From an uncultured Parabacteroides sp. (GTDB taxonomy: Bacteria; Bacteroidota; Bacteroidia; Bacteroidales; Tannerellaceae), in assembly GCA_949289155.1 (NCBI GenBank), contig CASEMX010000003.1:20461-84460 (forward strand): a DNA stretch of 64,000 nt, given 5' to 3'. Below are positions 8,053-15,905 of this stretch, one piece after another. Both the position numbers and the translations under genes were made by a program. The notes beneath the pieces were generated by a model that did not search any database, was not told where the DNA came from, and worked only from the letters and a program-made list of their open reading frames with translations. How positions within the stretch are numbered: position 1 is the stretch's first letter; every line of letters starts with the position of its first letter.

Positions 8053-8802
8053 GTGAACAGATACTTCATTTATCTTAGTTATAACGGGAAATCTTTTTGC
8101 GGCTGGCAAATTCAACCGAACGGAATAACTGTACAGCAAAGTATTGAAGAGGCTTTATCTACCATTTTACGCCGTCCGATTTCTATTGTCGGGGCAGGAC
8201 GTACTGATGCGGGCGTTCATGCCCGGCTGATGGTGGCGCATTTCGATTCGGAAGCTCCGATTTCGGATTTGCCTTTCCTCACCGATAAATTGAATCGCTT
8301 GCTTCCGAAGGATATTGCAATCGACCATATTGTCCCGGTTATAGATGAAGCTCATGCGCGATTCGATGCGACAGCGCGAACATACCAATATTATATTACA
8401 ACCCGGAAGAACCCATTTAATTATGACTTGGTTTATCGCTATTCAGGGAAATTAGATTTCGAATTAATGAATGAAGCCTGCAAATCGCTATTCGATTATA
8501 CCGATTTCACGAGCTTTAGTAAATTGCATACTGATGTAAAGACAAATAACTGCCGGATTATGGAAGCCGGATGGAAACAGGAGGGAGATTTGTGGGTCTT
8601 TACTATCCGGGCCGACCGTTTTTTACGGAATATGGTACGTGCGATTGTCGGTACGCTTTTGGAAGTCGGGCGCGGGAAACTCTCATTAGAGGGATTCCGC
8701 CGGGTCATTGAGGCGAAAGATCGCGGATGCGCCGGGACATCTGCGCCGGGACATGCGCTATATTTGGTAAACGTGGAATATCCAAAGGAGATTTTTAAAT
8801 AA
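8053..8802 (+). CDS. truA: tRNA pseudouridine(38-40) synthase TruA
   Basis: Converts uridines 38-40 of the tRNA anticodon arm to pseudouridine. The 249 residues match the family length. The catalytic block [11 protein letters not shown] (47-57, nucleophile Asp52) is intact, the substrate-contact motif RTYQYYI follows, and [20 protein letters not shown] near residue 195 forms the C-terminal half of the active site. The start is GTG at 8053: the family's conserved N-terminus ([17 protein letters not shown]) begins right there and no in-frame ATG is available. The next gene begins 2 bp after the stop codon. Confidence 0.95.
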   Translation: MNRYFIYLSYNGKSFCGWQIQPNGITVQQSIEEALSTILRRPISIVGAGRTDAGVHARLMVAHFDSEAPISDLPFLTDKLNRLLPKDIAIDHIVPVIDEAHARFDATARTYQYYITTRKNPFNYDLVYRYSGKLDFELMNEACKSLFDYTDFTSFSKLHTDVKTNNCRIMEAGWKQEGDLWVFTIRADRFLRNMVRAIVGTLLEVGRGKLSLEGFRRVIEAKDRGCAGTSAPGHALYLVNVEYPKEIFK

Positions 8803-8803
8803 T

Positions 8804-9706
8804 ATGTGGCTTATATTGGCTTTTATGTCGGCATTCCTGTTGGGATGTTACGAGGTAAACAAGAAAATGTCGTTGAACGGAAACGCCGTTATTCCCGTTC
8901 TGTTTTTTAATACTTTGATTAGCAGTTTATTTTTCCTGCCGTTTATAGTACTTTCTTATACGACGGATTGTTTAGACGGAACATTATTTTATGTCCCGCA
9001 GGTTTCGTTTCAGACACATATAGCGGTATTTATCAAGGCGGTTATCGTTTTATCTTCGTGGATATTCGGTTATTTTGCCTTGAAGCACTTGCCTCTCACG
9101 ATATCCGGACCGATAAAGGCGACCCAGCCGGTGCTGACTTTGCTCGGGGCATTGCTCATCTTTGGCGAACGGTTGAATCTTTACCAATGGATAGGAGTCG
9201 GATTTGCAATTGCTTCCTTTTATCTACTTTCTTCTTCGGGGAAAAAGGAGGGAATTCGGTTTTCTCATAATAAATGGATTTATTTTACGGTACTTTCGGT
9301 GATTCTTGGCGCGTTGAGTGGCCTTTACGATAAGCATCTGATGCGAGATTTAGACGTAATGACGGTCCAAGTCTGGTTTAATATCTACCAATGCCTGATG
9401 ATGCTGGGCGTTTTGGTATTTTTATGGGCTCCTCGCCGAAAAATAACCACTCCTTTTCAGTGGCGCTGGAATATTATTTTCATATCTATCTTTCTTTGTG
9501 TGGCAGATTGGATTTATTTCTACGCGCTGACCTTCCCTGATTCGATGATTTCCATTGTTTCGATGATTCGTCGGAGCAATGTTTTAGTTACCTTTGCGGC
9601 TGGAGCATTGTTCTTCCATGAGAAGAATCTAAAGAGTAAGGTTATCGATTTGGTTTTGGTATTGGTGGGAATGATATTCCTCTATTTGGGAACGAGCTGC
9701 GGATGA
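8804..9706 (+). CDS. EamA/DMT-family transporter
   Basis: A 300-residue inner-membrane protein with ten predicted helices arranged as two EamA repeats, the architecture of drug/metabolite exporters. LPLTISGPIKATQPVLTLLGALLIFGERL (about 95-123) is the typical end-of-repeat segment, and MISIVSMIRRSNVLVTFAAGALFFHEKN is its counterpart in the second half. Substrate unknown. The start codon is 2 bp past truA, so translation is probably coupled. Confidence 0.88.
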   Translation: MWLILAFMSAFLLGCYEVNKKMSLNGNAVIPVLFFNTLISSLFFLPFIVLSYTTDCLDGTLFYVPQVSFQTHIAVFIKAVIVLSSWIFGYFALKHLPLTISGPIKATQPVLTLLGALLIFGERLNLYQWIGVGFAIASFYLLSSSGKKEGIRFSHNKWIYFTVLSVILGALSGLYDKHLMRDLDVMTVQVWFNIYQCLMMLGVLVFLWAPRRKITTPFQWRWNIIFISIFLCVADWIYFYALTFPDSMISIVSMIRRSNVLVTFAAGALFFHEKNLKSKVIDLVLVLVGMIFLYLGTSCG

Positions 9707-9769
9707 GTTTTTTAGTTGAACTTGAAAACTCAAAAAACAGATAGAGTCAAAAACTTAAAAACTAAGAAT

Positions 9770-10402
9770 ATGAAACGTGTTTTGATTGTTGTGTGGTTGG
9801 CGTTCTGCGCTTTTCAACTGAGAGCGCAGGATATGGCAGAGGTATTTGTAGCCATGCCGGACGAATATGTTCCGCAATTGGAAGATGCCTGGCGGAAAGA
9901 TTTGGTAGACTTGTATCGCTCTGGGGAGAATGCCCAGTTGAAGAATAATATGAACGGGACATCCCGGCTGGTCAAACTGACCAAAGATTACCTATTGTTG
10001 GAATCGACGGAAAGGACAACTGTTGAAATGAAACTTTTACCGTTGATTAATAACACATTCGTGATTTGTAAAATCGTAACGCTGAAGGCTCCGGTGGCCG
10101 ATAGCCGTATTTCCTTCTTTTCTCCGGATTGGAAACCTCTAAATACTTCGGATTTGCTGGAACCGGTTTCGGCTGGATGGTTTATCCGTGAGGATGCCGA
10201 CAAGGAATCTATGGCATTTCAGGAAGTTACTTCACGCTTGGATATGGATTTGTTCGAATATAAACTGAGTCCTGACGATTATACGTTGACACAAACCTAT
10301 ACAACTCCGCAATATACGGATAAGGAGATACAAGAAAAACTGAAACCTTTCCTGAAAGGTTCGCCCAAAGTATATACTTGGACCAAATCTTATTTTAAAT
10401 AA
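9770..10402 (+). CDS. Exported DUF3256-family protein
   Basis: A 210-residue protein starting MKRVLIVVWLAFCAFQLRAQ, a clear signal peptide. An upstream in-frame ATG at 9716 would add 18 polar residues (KTQKTDRVKNLKTKN) before the signal, so 9770 is preferred. The mature part (DMAEVFVAMPDEYVPQLED, LLLESTERTTVEMKLLPL, FLKGSPKVYTWTKSYFK) resembles DUF3256, a Bacteroidales family of periplasmic proteins of unknown function. The MFS transporter starts 6 bp after its stop, suggesting one operon from truA to the MFS gene. Confidence 0.8.
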   Translation: MKRVLIVVWLAFCAFQLRAQDMAEVFVAMPDEYVPQLEDAWRKDLVDLYRSGENAQLKNNMNGTSRLVKLTKDYLLLESTERTTVEMKLLPLINNTFVICKIVTLKAPVADSRISFFSPDWKPLNTSDLLEPVSAGWFIREDADKESMAFQEVTSRLDMDLFEYKLSPDDYTLTQTYTTPQYTDKEIQEKLKPFLKGSPKVYTWTKSYFK

Positions 10403-10408
10403 GGAAGA

Positions 10409-11560
10409 ATGAAGAAGAGTTTGATTGCCCTGTCGTTCGGTACGTTCGGCTTGGGCATTGCTGAGTTTGTCATGATGGGAATCCTGCCGGACGTGGCCGA
10501 TGGATTGGGTGTTTCGATACCCGAAGCCGGACATTTTATCGCGGCATACGCATTGGGGGTCTGTTTTGGTGCGCCGATGTTGGTACTTCTCCGGACTCGC
10601 CCGCTGAAACAAATCCTGATGTTGTTGGTCGCCTTGATGATGGCTGGGAATCTATGCGCTGCAATCACTCCGAGCTACGGTATGATGCTTGCCGCGCGCT
10701 TTATATCCGGTCTGCCTCACGGAGCTTATTTTGGGGTAGCGTCTATTGTCGCGGATAAATTGGCTGATAAAGGAAAGGGTTCGTTGGCAGTAGCAATCAT
10801 GATTGCAGGCATGACATTTGCCAATCTCGGAGGAGTTCCACTGGGAACCTTTCTGAGTACGTTCATTTCTTGGCGTTTGGTATTCCTCTTGGTGGTCTTT
10901 TGGGGATTTATCGTGCTGCATGGGATTTATCATTGGGTTCCACAGATTGCTCCGCTGCCGGATACCGGCTTTAAAGGGCAATTCCGTTTTTTCAAACATT
11001 TGGCTCCCTGGCTGATTCTAAGTGCAACCATGTTGGGCAATGGTGGGGCTTTCTGTTTCTATAGCTATATAAATCCGATGCTGGTGAATATTGCCGGATT
11101 CAAACCGGAAGTCATATCCGGATTGATGGTCCTTGCCGGCGTGGGAATGGTTATCGGGAACCTGTTAGGCGGACGATTGAGCGATAAATACTCTCCGGGC
11201 AGGGTCGCGGCGGTTATGCAAGGAATGATATGCGTGAGTTTGGCACTATTGTATTTCCTTTCTCCGAATCCATTCTTTGCCGTGCTGCTTACTTGCTTCG
11301 TTACGATGGGCTTATTTGCCGTGAGCAGTCCGCAACAGATTTCCATCATCCATTATGCCCCCGGCGGAGAATTATTAGGAGCTGCATGCGTACAAATGGC
11401 GTTTAACTTAGGCAATGCTTTGGGCGCATATTGCGGAGGATTGCCCATCGAGGCGGGAATGGACTACCGTTATCCGGCAGTGGTCGGCATCCCTTTTGCC
11501 TTTTTAGGTTTCTGGATTCTATTTTATTTCGTTAAAAGATACGAGTGGAAAAAGAGATAG
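10409..11560 (+). CDS. MFS exporter, AraJ/sugar-efflux type
   Basis: A 383-residue, 12-helix major facilitator. The N-terminal motif SFGTFGLGIAEFVMMGILPDVA (about 9-30) and the short loops are typical of the DHA1/AraJ-like exporters that expel sugars, nucleosides or drugs. The helix 2-3 loop is degenerate (RTRPLKQ). FVTMGLFAVSSPQQISIIHYAP and GGLPIEAGMDYRYPAVVG mark the C-terminal half. Substrate unknown. Last gene of the truA cluster, followed by a palindromic array. Confidence 0.88.
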   Translation: MKKSLIALSFGTFGLGIAEFVMMGILPDVADGLGVSIPEAGHFIAAYALGVCFGAPMLVLLRTRPLKQILMLLVALMMAGNLCAAITPSYGMMLAARFISGLPHGAYFGVASIVADKLADKGKGSLAVAIMIAGMTFANLGGVPLGTFLSTFISWRLVFLLVVFWGFIVLHGIYHWVPQIAPLPDTGFKGQFRFFKHLAPWLILSATMLGNGGAFCFYSYINPMLVNIAGFKPEVISGLMVLAGVGMVIGNLLGGRLSDKYSPGRVAAVMQGMICVSLALLYFLSPNPFFAVLLTCFVTMGLFAVSSPQQISIIHYAPGGELLGAACVQMAFNLGNALGAYCGGLPIEAGMDYRYPAVVGIPFAFLGFWILFYFVKRYEWKKR

Positions 11561-11586
11561 TGCCAAGCCCTGTTTGGCAGTCCCAC

Positions 11587-11745
11587 AGTCCTCTCCGGAG
11601 ACATACGTAAGTGTCCGGTAGACACATACGTAACTCTCCCCTCGACACATACGTAAGTGTCCACCCGACACATACGTAACTGTCCGGCGGACACATACGT
11701 AACTGTCCGGTCGACACTTTCGAAGGTGTCAGAAAGTGACATTAT
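11587..11745. repeat. Array of six 22-23 bp palindromes (GACAC-ATACGTAA-GTGTC)
   Basis: CATACG recurs at 11602, 11625, 11648, 11671 and 11693, with a diverged sixth unit (GACACTTTCGAAGGTGTC) at 11713. Each unit is GACAC, an 8-bp core centred on TACGTA, then GTGTC or a near match, so each is an inverted repeat. Three- to five-base linkers vary (CGGTA, ACCC, CGGCG). It sits between tandem genes (MFS exporter and lipoprotein). Confidence 0.9.
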
Positions 11746-11823
11746 TTAGTCGTAGATAAAGCGCCATCTATGTACAATGTCCCTAAATTAAAAGGACAAT
11801 GTCCGAGTATAAGCCAAAATCGT

Positions 11824-11831
11824 TATCTTTG
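11824..11831 (+). promoter_or_regulatory. -7 element of the DUF5715-like lipoprotein gene
   Basis: TATCTTTG. Transcription would begin around 11838, after the in-frame ATG at 11799 but before the ATG at 11853, which supports the latter as the real start. Confidence 0.55.
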
Positions 11832-11852
11832 TCTCCGATTAAACGAAAAAAC

Positions 11853-12506
11853 ATGAAGAAAACATTAACAACCTTATGGATAGCCGCTGCCTGCTTATTT
11901 GTCTCGACAGCATTTAATTCCTGCAAAGAGGAGCGAGGCGAACTGAAACGTATCTGGTATAACGGAAGTTATAACCGGGACTTCAACGACTTGAACGATG
12001 TCCAGCTGGCTATGGCGAAGAAAATCGGCATCAAGCCGGCAACAACCCGCGAGGAAGCTGAGAAGGTGAAGGAAGAGATGGTGGAAATCTCGACCAACGA
12101 CTATTACGAGGTGGAAAAGTTGACACACTCCATCCCTTATTTGATTCCGTCAGCGGCAGATTTGTTGGAAGATATCGGACGGAACTTCCAAGATACCCTG
12201 AAGAATCGGAATGCCTCTCTTTATAAAGTAAAAGTAACCAGCGTAACACGCACCATGGATGATGTCAAGAAACTAAAGAAACGCAATAGTAATTCGTCCG
12301 TTAACTCGACACATCAATACGGGACGACGTTTGACATCTCGTGGGTGCGTTATACGAAGGTCGATGAAGAAGACACTTTGAACATTGACAGCGACCGACT
12401 GAAAATGGTCTTGGCAATGGTGCTCCGCGATTTGAAACGTGACGACCGCTGCTACGTCAAACATGAACGCCGGCAGGGTTGCTTCCACATTACCGTAAGG
12501 GAATGA
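11853..12506 (+). CDS. DUF5715-like lipoprotein, possible peptidase-fold
   Basis: A 217-residue protein with a lipoprotein-type leader (MKKTLTTLWIAAACLFVSTA, then FNSC, a slightly unusual lipobox). Start 11853 is preferred over 11799 because it begins the signal peptide and lies after the -7 element. The C-terminal part holds STHQYGTTFDISWVRY (about 158-173), close in shape to the HxxGxAxD zinc-site motif of M15/VanY peptidases, and a later basic segment CYVKHERRQGCFHITV with His residues. This fits DUF5715, but enzymatic activity is inference only. Confidence 0.72.
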   Translation: MKKTLTTLWIAAACLFVSTAFNSCKEERGELKRIWYNGSYNRDFNDLNDVQLAMAKKIGIKPATTREEAEKVKEEMVEISTNDYYEVEKLTHSIPYLIPSAADLLEDIGRNFQDTLKNRNASLYKVKVTSVTRTMDDVKKLKKRNSNSSVNSTHQYGTTFDISWVRYTKVDEEDTLNIDSDRLKMVLAMVLRDLKRDDRCYVKHERRQGCFHITVRE

Positions 12507-12552
12507 CCTTCATCGGGCGATTTAGACCGTAGACAGAATGGAGGTCTGATTG

Positions 12553-13272
12553 TCAGAGATAAAGGTAATAGTCTTTTGCCAGTGCCGTGAATTCGTCGGT
12601 ATATTGATGCCGTTCCTTTTCAATGACCAAGCGGGAGGTTTGCGGCTCTCCGCAGGGCTGTTTCCCTAATTGTACCAAGAGACGCTTGGGCAGTGAAGTG
12701 GGCGTCGGATAGACAATCGTCTCTTTTTGGAGATACAGAGAGGCTTTCTCCGATAAATCCATCAATTGGTCACGCTGGTCGAATGGCAGGACAAGGCAGA
12801 GCGTTCCGTGCGGCGCAAGAAGGGACAGGCTGTCTTGAATCAGTTGACGGAGCGGAAGCGTATCGGTGTGTCTTGCCATATTGCGCTGGGGATTCGGACA
12901 CTTAAGGGAATCGACGAAATAGGGAGGGTTGGAAACGATGCAATCGTACCGTTTTTCCCCTGCCTGTTCACAGGCATAATCGGCAAGCGAACAATGAAAG
13001 ACCTGTATCCGTCCTGCAAAGGGAGAGCGTTCAACGTTTCCCTGTGCTTGAATGCAGGCAGAACCGTCAATATCGATGGCATCGATTTGTACCGGCATCC
13101 GCTGTGCGAGCATCAAAGAAATCAGTCCTGTACCACAACCGACATCGAGAATCGTACGCGCCTGAGGCGCTTCGCACCATGCGCCCAACAGGACACCATC
13201 CGTACCCACTTTCATTGCGCACTTATCGTGCCAAACGGTGAATTGCTTGAATTTGAAAAAAGGATTTGCCAT
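12553..13272 (-). CDS. trmN6: tRNA1(Val) A37 N6-methyltransferase-like protein (TrmN6/YfiC family)
   Basis: A 239-residue SAM-dependent methyltransferase. The start MANPFFKFKQFTVWHDKCAMKVGTDGVLLG is the family's hallmark N-terminus. Motif I is LDVGCGTGLISLML (42-55), the acidic residue after strand 2 is in AIDIDGSA, and the N6-adenine catalytic motif is NPPY (115-118). The E. coli homologue methylates A37 of tRNA1(Val); the tRNA target here is inferred. Divergent from lon, with both -7 elements in the 99-bp gap. Confidence 0.92.
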   Translation of the reverse strand: MANPFFKFKQFTVWHDKCAMKVGTDGVLLGAWCEAPQARTILDVGCGTGLISLMLAQRMPVQIDAIDIDGSACIQAQGNVERSPFAGRIQVFHCSLADYACEQAGEKRYDCIVSNPPYFVDSLKCPNPQRNMARHTDTLPLRQLIQDSLSLLAPHGTLCLVLPFDQRDQLMDLSEKASLYLQKETIVYPTPTSLPKRLLVQLGKQPCGEPQTSRLVIEKERHQYTDEFTALAKDYYLYL

Positions 13273-13292
13273 AATTTCATAGGTTATGGCTG

Positions 13293-13329
13293 CAAAATTA
13301 GAGAGATTCTTCCTTTTTTTGTACCTTTG
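13293..13329. promoter_or_regulatory. Divergent -7 elements for trmN6 and lon
   Basis: On the minus strand TAATTTTG occupies 13293-13300 (trmN6 side). On the plus strand TACCTTTG occupies 13322-13329 (lon side), 43 bp before the lon start codon. The two half-sites lie back to back, so the -33 regions overlap. A heat-shock element cannot be recognised with confidence. Confidence 0.5.
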
Positions 13330-13371
13330 GCGCGTTTATTGTAAGATTTTTGCAACTGCAGTTAAATAGAT

Positions 13372-15834
13372 ATGAAGAATAAGATGCTTGAATTAACCTC
13401 TGCGGCTTTTGAGGGGAATATGGAAGAATCGATGAGTTTATTGATGCCTATTCTTACAGATTGCGACGTTGACGAGGATTTCTCGGAGGGCGTAGAGAAG
13501 ATAAAGGATGAAGTTCCTATTCTGCCGTTACGAAACATGGTTCTTTTCCCGGGCGTTGCCATGCCTGTTATCGTCGGCCGTTCCAAATCACTGAATCTGA
13601 TTCAAAAATATGCGGATAAAAGGGAGCTGATTGGTGTCGTTTGCCAGCGCGATGCCTCTACGGAGGATCCAAAACGGAATGATTTGCACGATACAGGAGC
13701 CATTGCCGATATCCTTCGCGTATTGGATATGCCGGATGGTTCGACCACCATCATTTTGCAAGGGAAGAAGCGGTTCAAACTGTTGGAGCTGACGCAAGAC
13801 GAACCACATCTGAGGGGAAAGATTCAGCTGCTGGAAGATAAAAAGCCGGCAAAAAGCGATAAGGAATTCAATGCGCTCATCGGGGCGGTCAAGGATTTGA
13901 TGATAAAGATACTGATGACTTCGTCCGAACCGCAGCGTGAACTGATTTTTTCGCTGAAGAATAATCGGAATGCATTATATACTATCAATTTCGGATGTGC
14001 GAATCTGTTGCCCAGCATCGCAGAAAGGCAGTTGCTTCTCATGACCGATGCGCTGAAAGAACGGGCTTATAAGTTGATGACCTTCCTGAACCGCGAGTTC
14101 CAGTTGCTGGAATTGAAAGCTTCTATCCAGATGAAAACGCAAGAAGATTTGGATAAGCAACAAAAAGAATACTTTTTGCAGCAGCAACTGAAGACCATTC
14201 AGGAGGAATTGGGCGGAAGCAACGGCGACCGTGATGTTCAGGAACTGAAAGACAAAGCATTTACCAAGAAATGGCCAGCTGCTGTAGCGGAGGCTTTCGA
14301 CAAGGAGCTGGGTAAGTTACAACGCCTGCATCCGCAATCGCCGGATTATTCCATACAGATGCAGTATGTGCAGACGATTGTCAATTTGCCGTGGGAAACC
14401 TATTCGACCGATAACTTCAACTTAAACCATGCACGCAAAATATTAGACCGCGACCATTATGGATTGGAGAAAGTTAAGGAGCGCATCATCGAGCATTTGG
14501 CGGTATTGAAGCTCAAGAAAAATATGAAAGCGCCGATTTTATGCCTTTATGGTCCTCCGGGCGTGGGAAAAACCTCGTTAGGGAGGTCGGTAGCGGAGGC
14601 TTTAGGTCGTAAATATGTGCGGATTTCGTTGGGCGGATTGCACGACGAGGCAGAGATTCGCGGGCATCGGCGGACCTACATCGGTGCGATGTGCGGACGG
14701 ATTATTGAGAATCTGAAGAAAGCAGGCACATCGAATCCGGTTTTTGTGCTGGATGAAATCGACAAAGTATCGAATGATTTTCGCGGCGACCCGGCTTCGG
14801 CGCTGTTGGAAGTGCTCGACCCGGAACAAAACGGGACATTCCACGATAATTACTTGGATATCGATTACGATTTAAGCCATGTGATGTTTATCGCGACGGC
14901 AAATAATCTGAATACCATCTCCCAGCCGTTGCTGGACCGTATGGAACTGATTGAAGTAAGCGGTTATATCCAAGAGGAGAAGGTTGAGATTGCTGCAAAA
15001 CATTTGATTCCGAAAGAGGCGGAGGCGCATGGTCTGAACAAGAAGGAGGTCAAAATCCCGAAGAAAACAATTCAGGCAATTATCGAGTCCTATACGCGGG
15101 AGAGCGGCGTCCGTGAGTTGGACAAGAAGATTGCCAAACTGATGCGCCGCCTTGCCTATAAGAAGGCTTCCGACGAGCTGCTTCCGGCCCAAGTCAAGCC
15201 GGAGGATTTGCGGGATTATCTGGGCGCTGTCGAATATACCCGCGACAAGTATCAAGGGAACGATTACGCCGGCGTTGTCACCGGATTGGCTTGGACGGCG
15301 GTGGGCGGAGAGATTCTCTTTATTGAAACAAGCCTGAGCAAAGGAAAGGGAAGCAAGCTGACACTGACGGGCAATTTGGGCGACGTCATGAAGGAGTCGG
15401 CGATGTTGGCACTCGAATATATCCATGCGCACGCGGCGCTGTTCCAAATTCCGGAAGAGATGTTCGAGAACTGGAATGTCCACATCCACGTGCCGGAGGG
15501 CGCTATCCCGAAAGATGGTCCCAGCGCAGGCATCACGATGGTTACTGCACTCGTTTCGGCGTTCACACAGCGTAAGGTCAAGAAGAAACTGGCGATGACA
15601 GGCGAAATCACTTTGCGCGGGAAGGTGCTTCCGGTCGGTGGAATCCGCGAGAAGATTTTGGCAGCGAAGCGTGCCGGTATCGAAGAGATTATTTTGTGTG
15701 CCGACAATAAGAAGGATATCGACGAAATCAAACCGGAGTATCTTACCGGCCTGTCGTTCCATTTCGTGACCGACATTCAGGAGGTGATTCGGTTGGCTTT
15801 GTTGGACGAGAAGATTGAGAATCCGCTTTTCTAA
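13372..15834 (+). CDS. lon: ATP-dependent protease Lon
   Basis: Degrades misfolded and short-lived regulatory proteins in the cytosol as a hexamer. The 820 residues contain the N-terminal substrate-binding (LAN) domain (about 45-245, from VPILPLRNMVLFPG), a coiled-coil linker, the AAA+ module with Walker A GPPGVGKT (394-401) and Walker B FVLDEIDK, and the C-terminal protease domain. The Ser-Lys dyad is present: Ser718 in PKDGPSAGITM and Lys761 in GGIREKILAAKRAG. The N-terminus is about 40 residues longer and more acidic than in E. coli Lon, as often seen in Bacteroidetes. A strong terminator follows. Confidence 0.97.
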   Translation: MKNKMLELTSAAFEGNMEESMSLLMPILTDCDVDEDFSEGVEKIKDEVPILPLRNMVLFPGVAMPVIVGRSKSLNLIQKYADKRELIGVVCQRDASTEDPKRNDLHDTGAIADILRVLDMPDGSTTIILQGKKRFKLLELTQDEPHLRGKIQLLEDKKPAKSDKEFNALIGAVKDLMIKILMTSSEPQRELIFSLKNNRNALYTINFGCANLLPSIAERQLLLMTDALKERAYKLMTFLNREFQLLELKASIQMKTQEDLDKQQKEYFLQQQLKTIQEELGGSNGDRDVQELKDKAFTKKWPAAVAEAFDKELGKLQRLHPQSPDYSIQMQYVQTIVNLPWETYSTDNFNLNHARKILDRDHYGLEKVKERIIEHLAVLKLKKNMKAPILCLYGPPGVGKTSLGRSVAEALGRKYVRISLGGLHDEAEIRGHRRTYIGAMCGRIIENLKKAGTSNPVFVLDEIDKVSNDFRGDPASALLEVLDPEQNGTFHDNYLDIDYDLSHVMFIATANNLNTISQPLLDRMELIEVSGYIQEEKVEIAAKHLIPKEAEAHGLNKKEVKIPKKTIQAIIESYTRESGVRELDKKIAKLMRRLAYKKASDELLPAQVKPEDLRDYLGAVEYTRDKYQGNDYAGVVTGLAWTAVGGEILFIETSLSKGKGSKLTLTGNLGDVMKESAMLALEYIHAHAALFQIPEEMFENWNVHIHVPEGAIPKDGPSAGITMVTALVSAFTQRKVKKKLAMTGEITLRGKVLPVGGIREKILAAKRAGIEEIILCADNKKDIDEIKPEYLTGLSFHFVTDIQEVIRLALLDEKIENPLF

Positions 15835-15852
15835 GTATTGGTTTTATAAGTT

Positions 15853-15900
15853 GATGGGGGAATAAGTCTGAAACTTCGGCTTGTTCCCCCATCTGTTTTT
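15853..15900 (+). terminator. Rho-independent terminator after lon
   Basis: GATGGGGGAA (15853-15862) pairs perfectly with TTCCCCCATC (15884-15893), with AAG/CTT extending inward, followed by TGTTTTT. The convergent GH92 gene stops at 15906, so the hairpin may serve both strands. Confidence 0.88.
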
Positions 15901-15905
15901 ATGCC

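Noticed and set aside
11524-11742. Minus-strand frames with repeated TYVS motifs
   Set aside because: They translate the TACGTA palindrome array; the apparent protein repeat is a DNA repeat.
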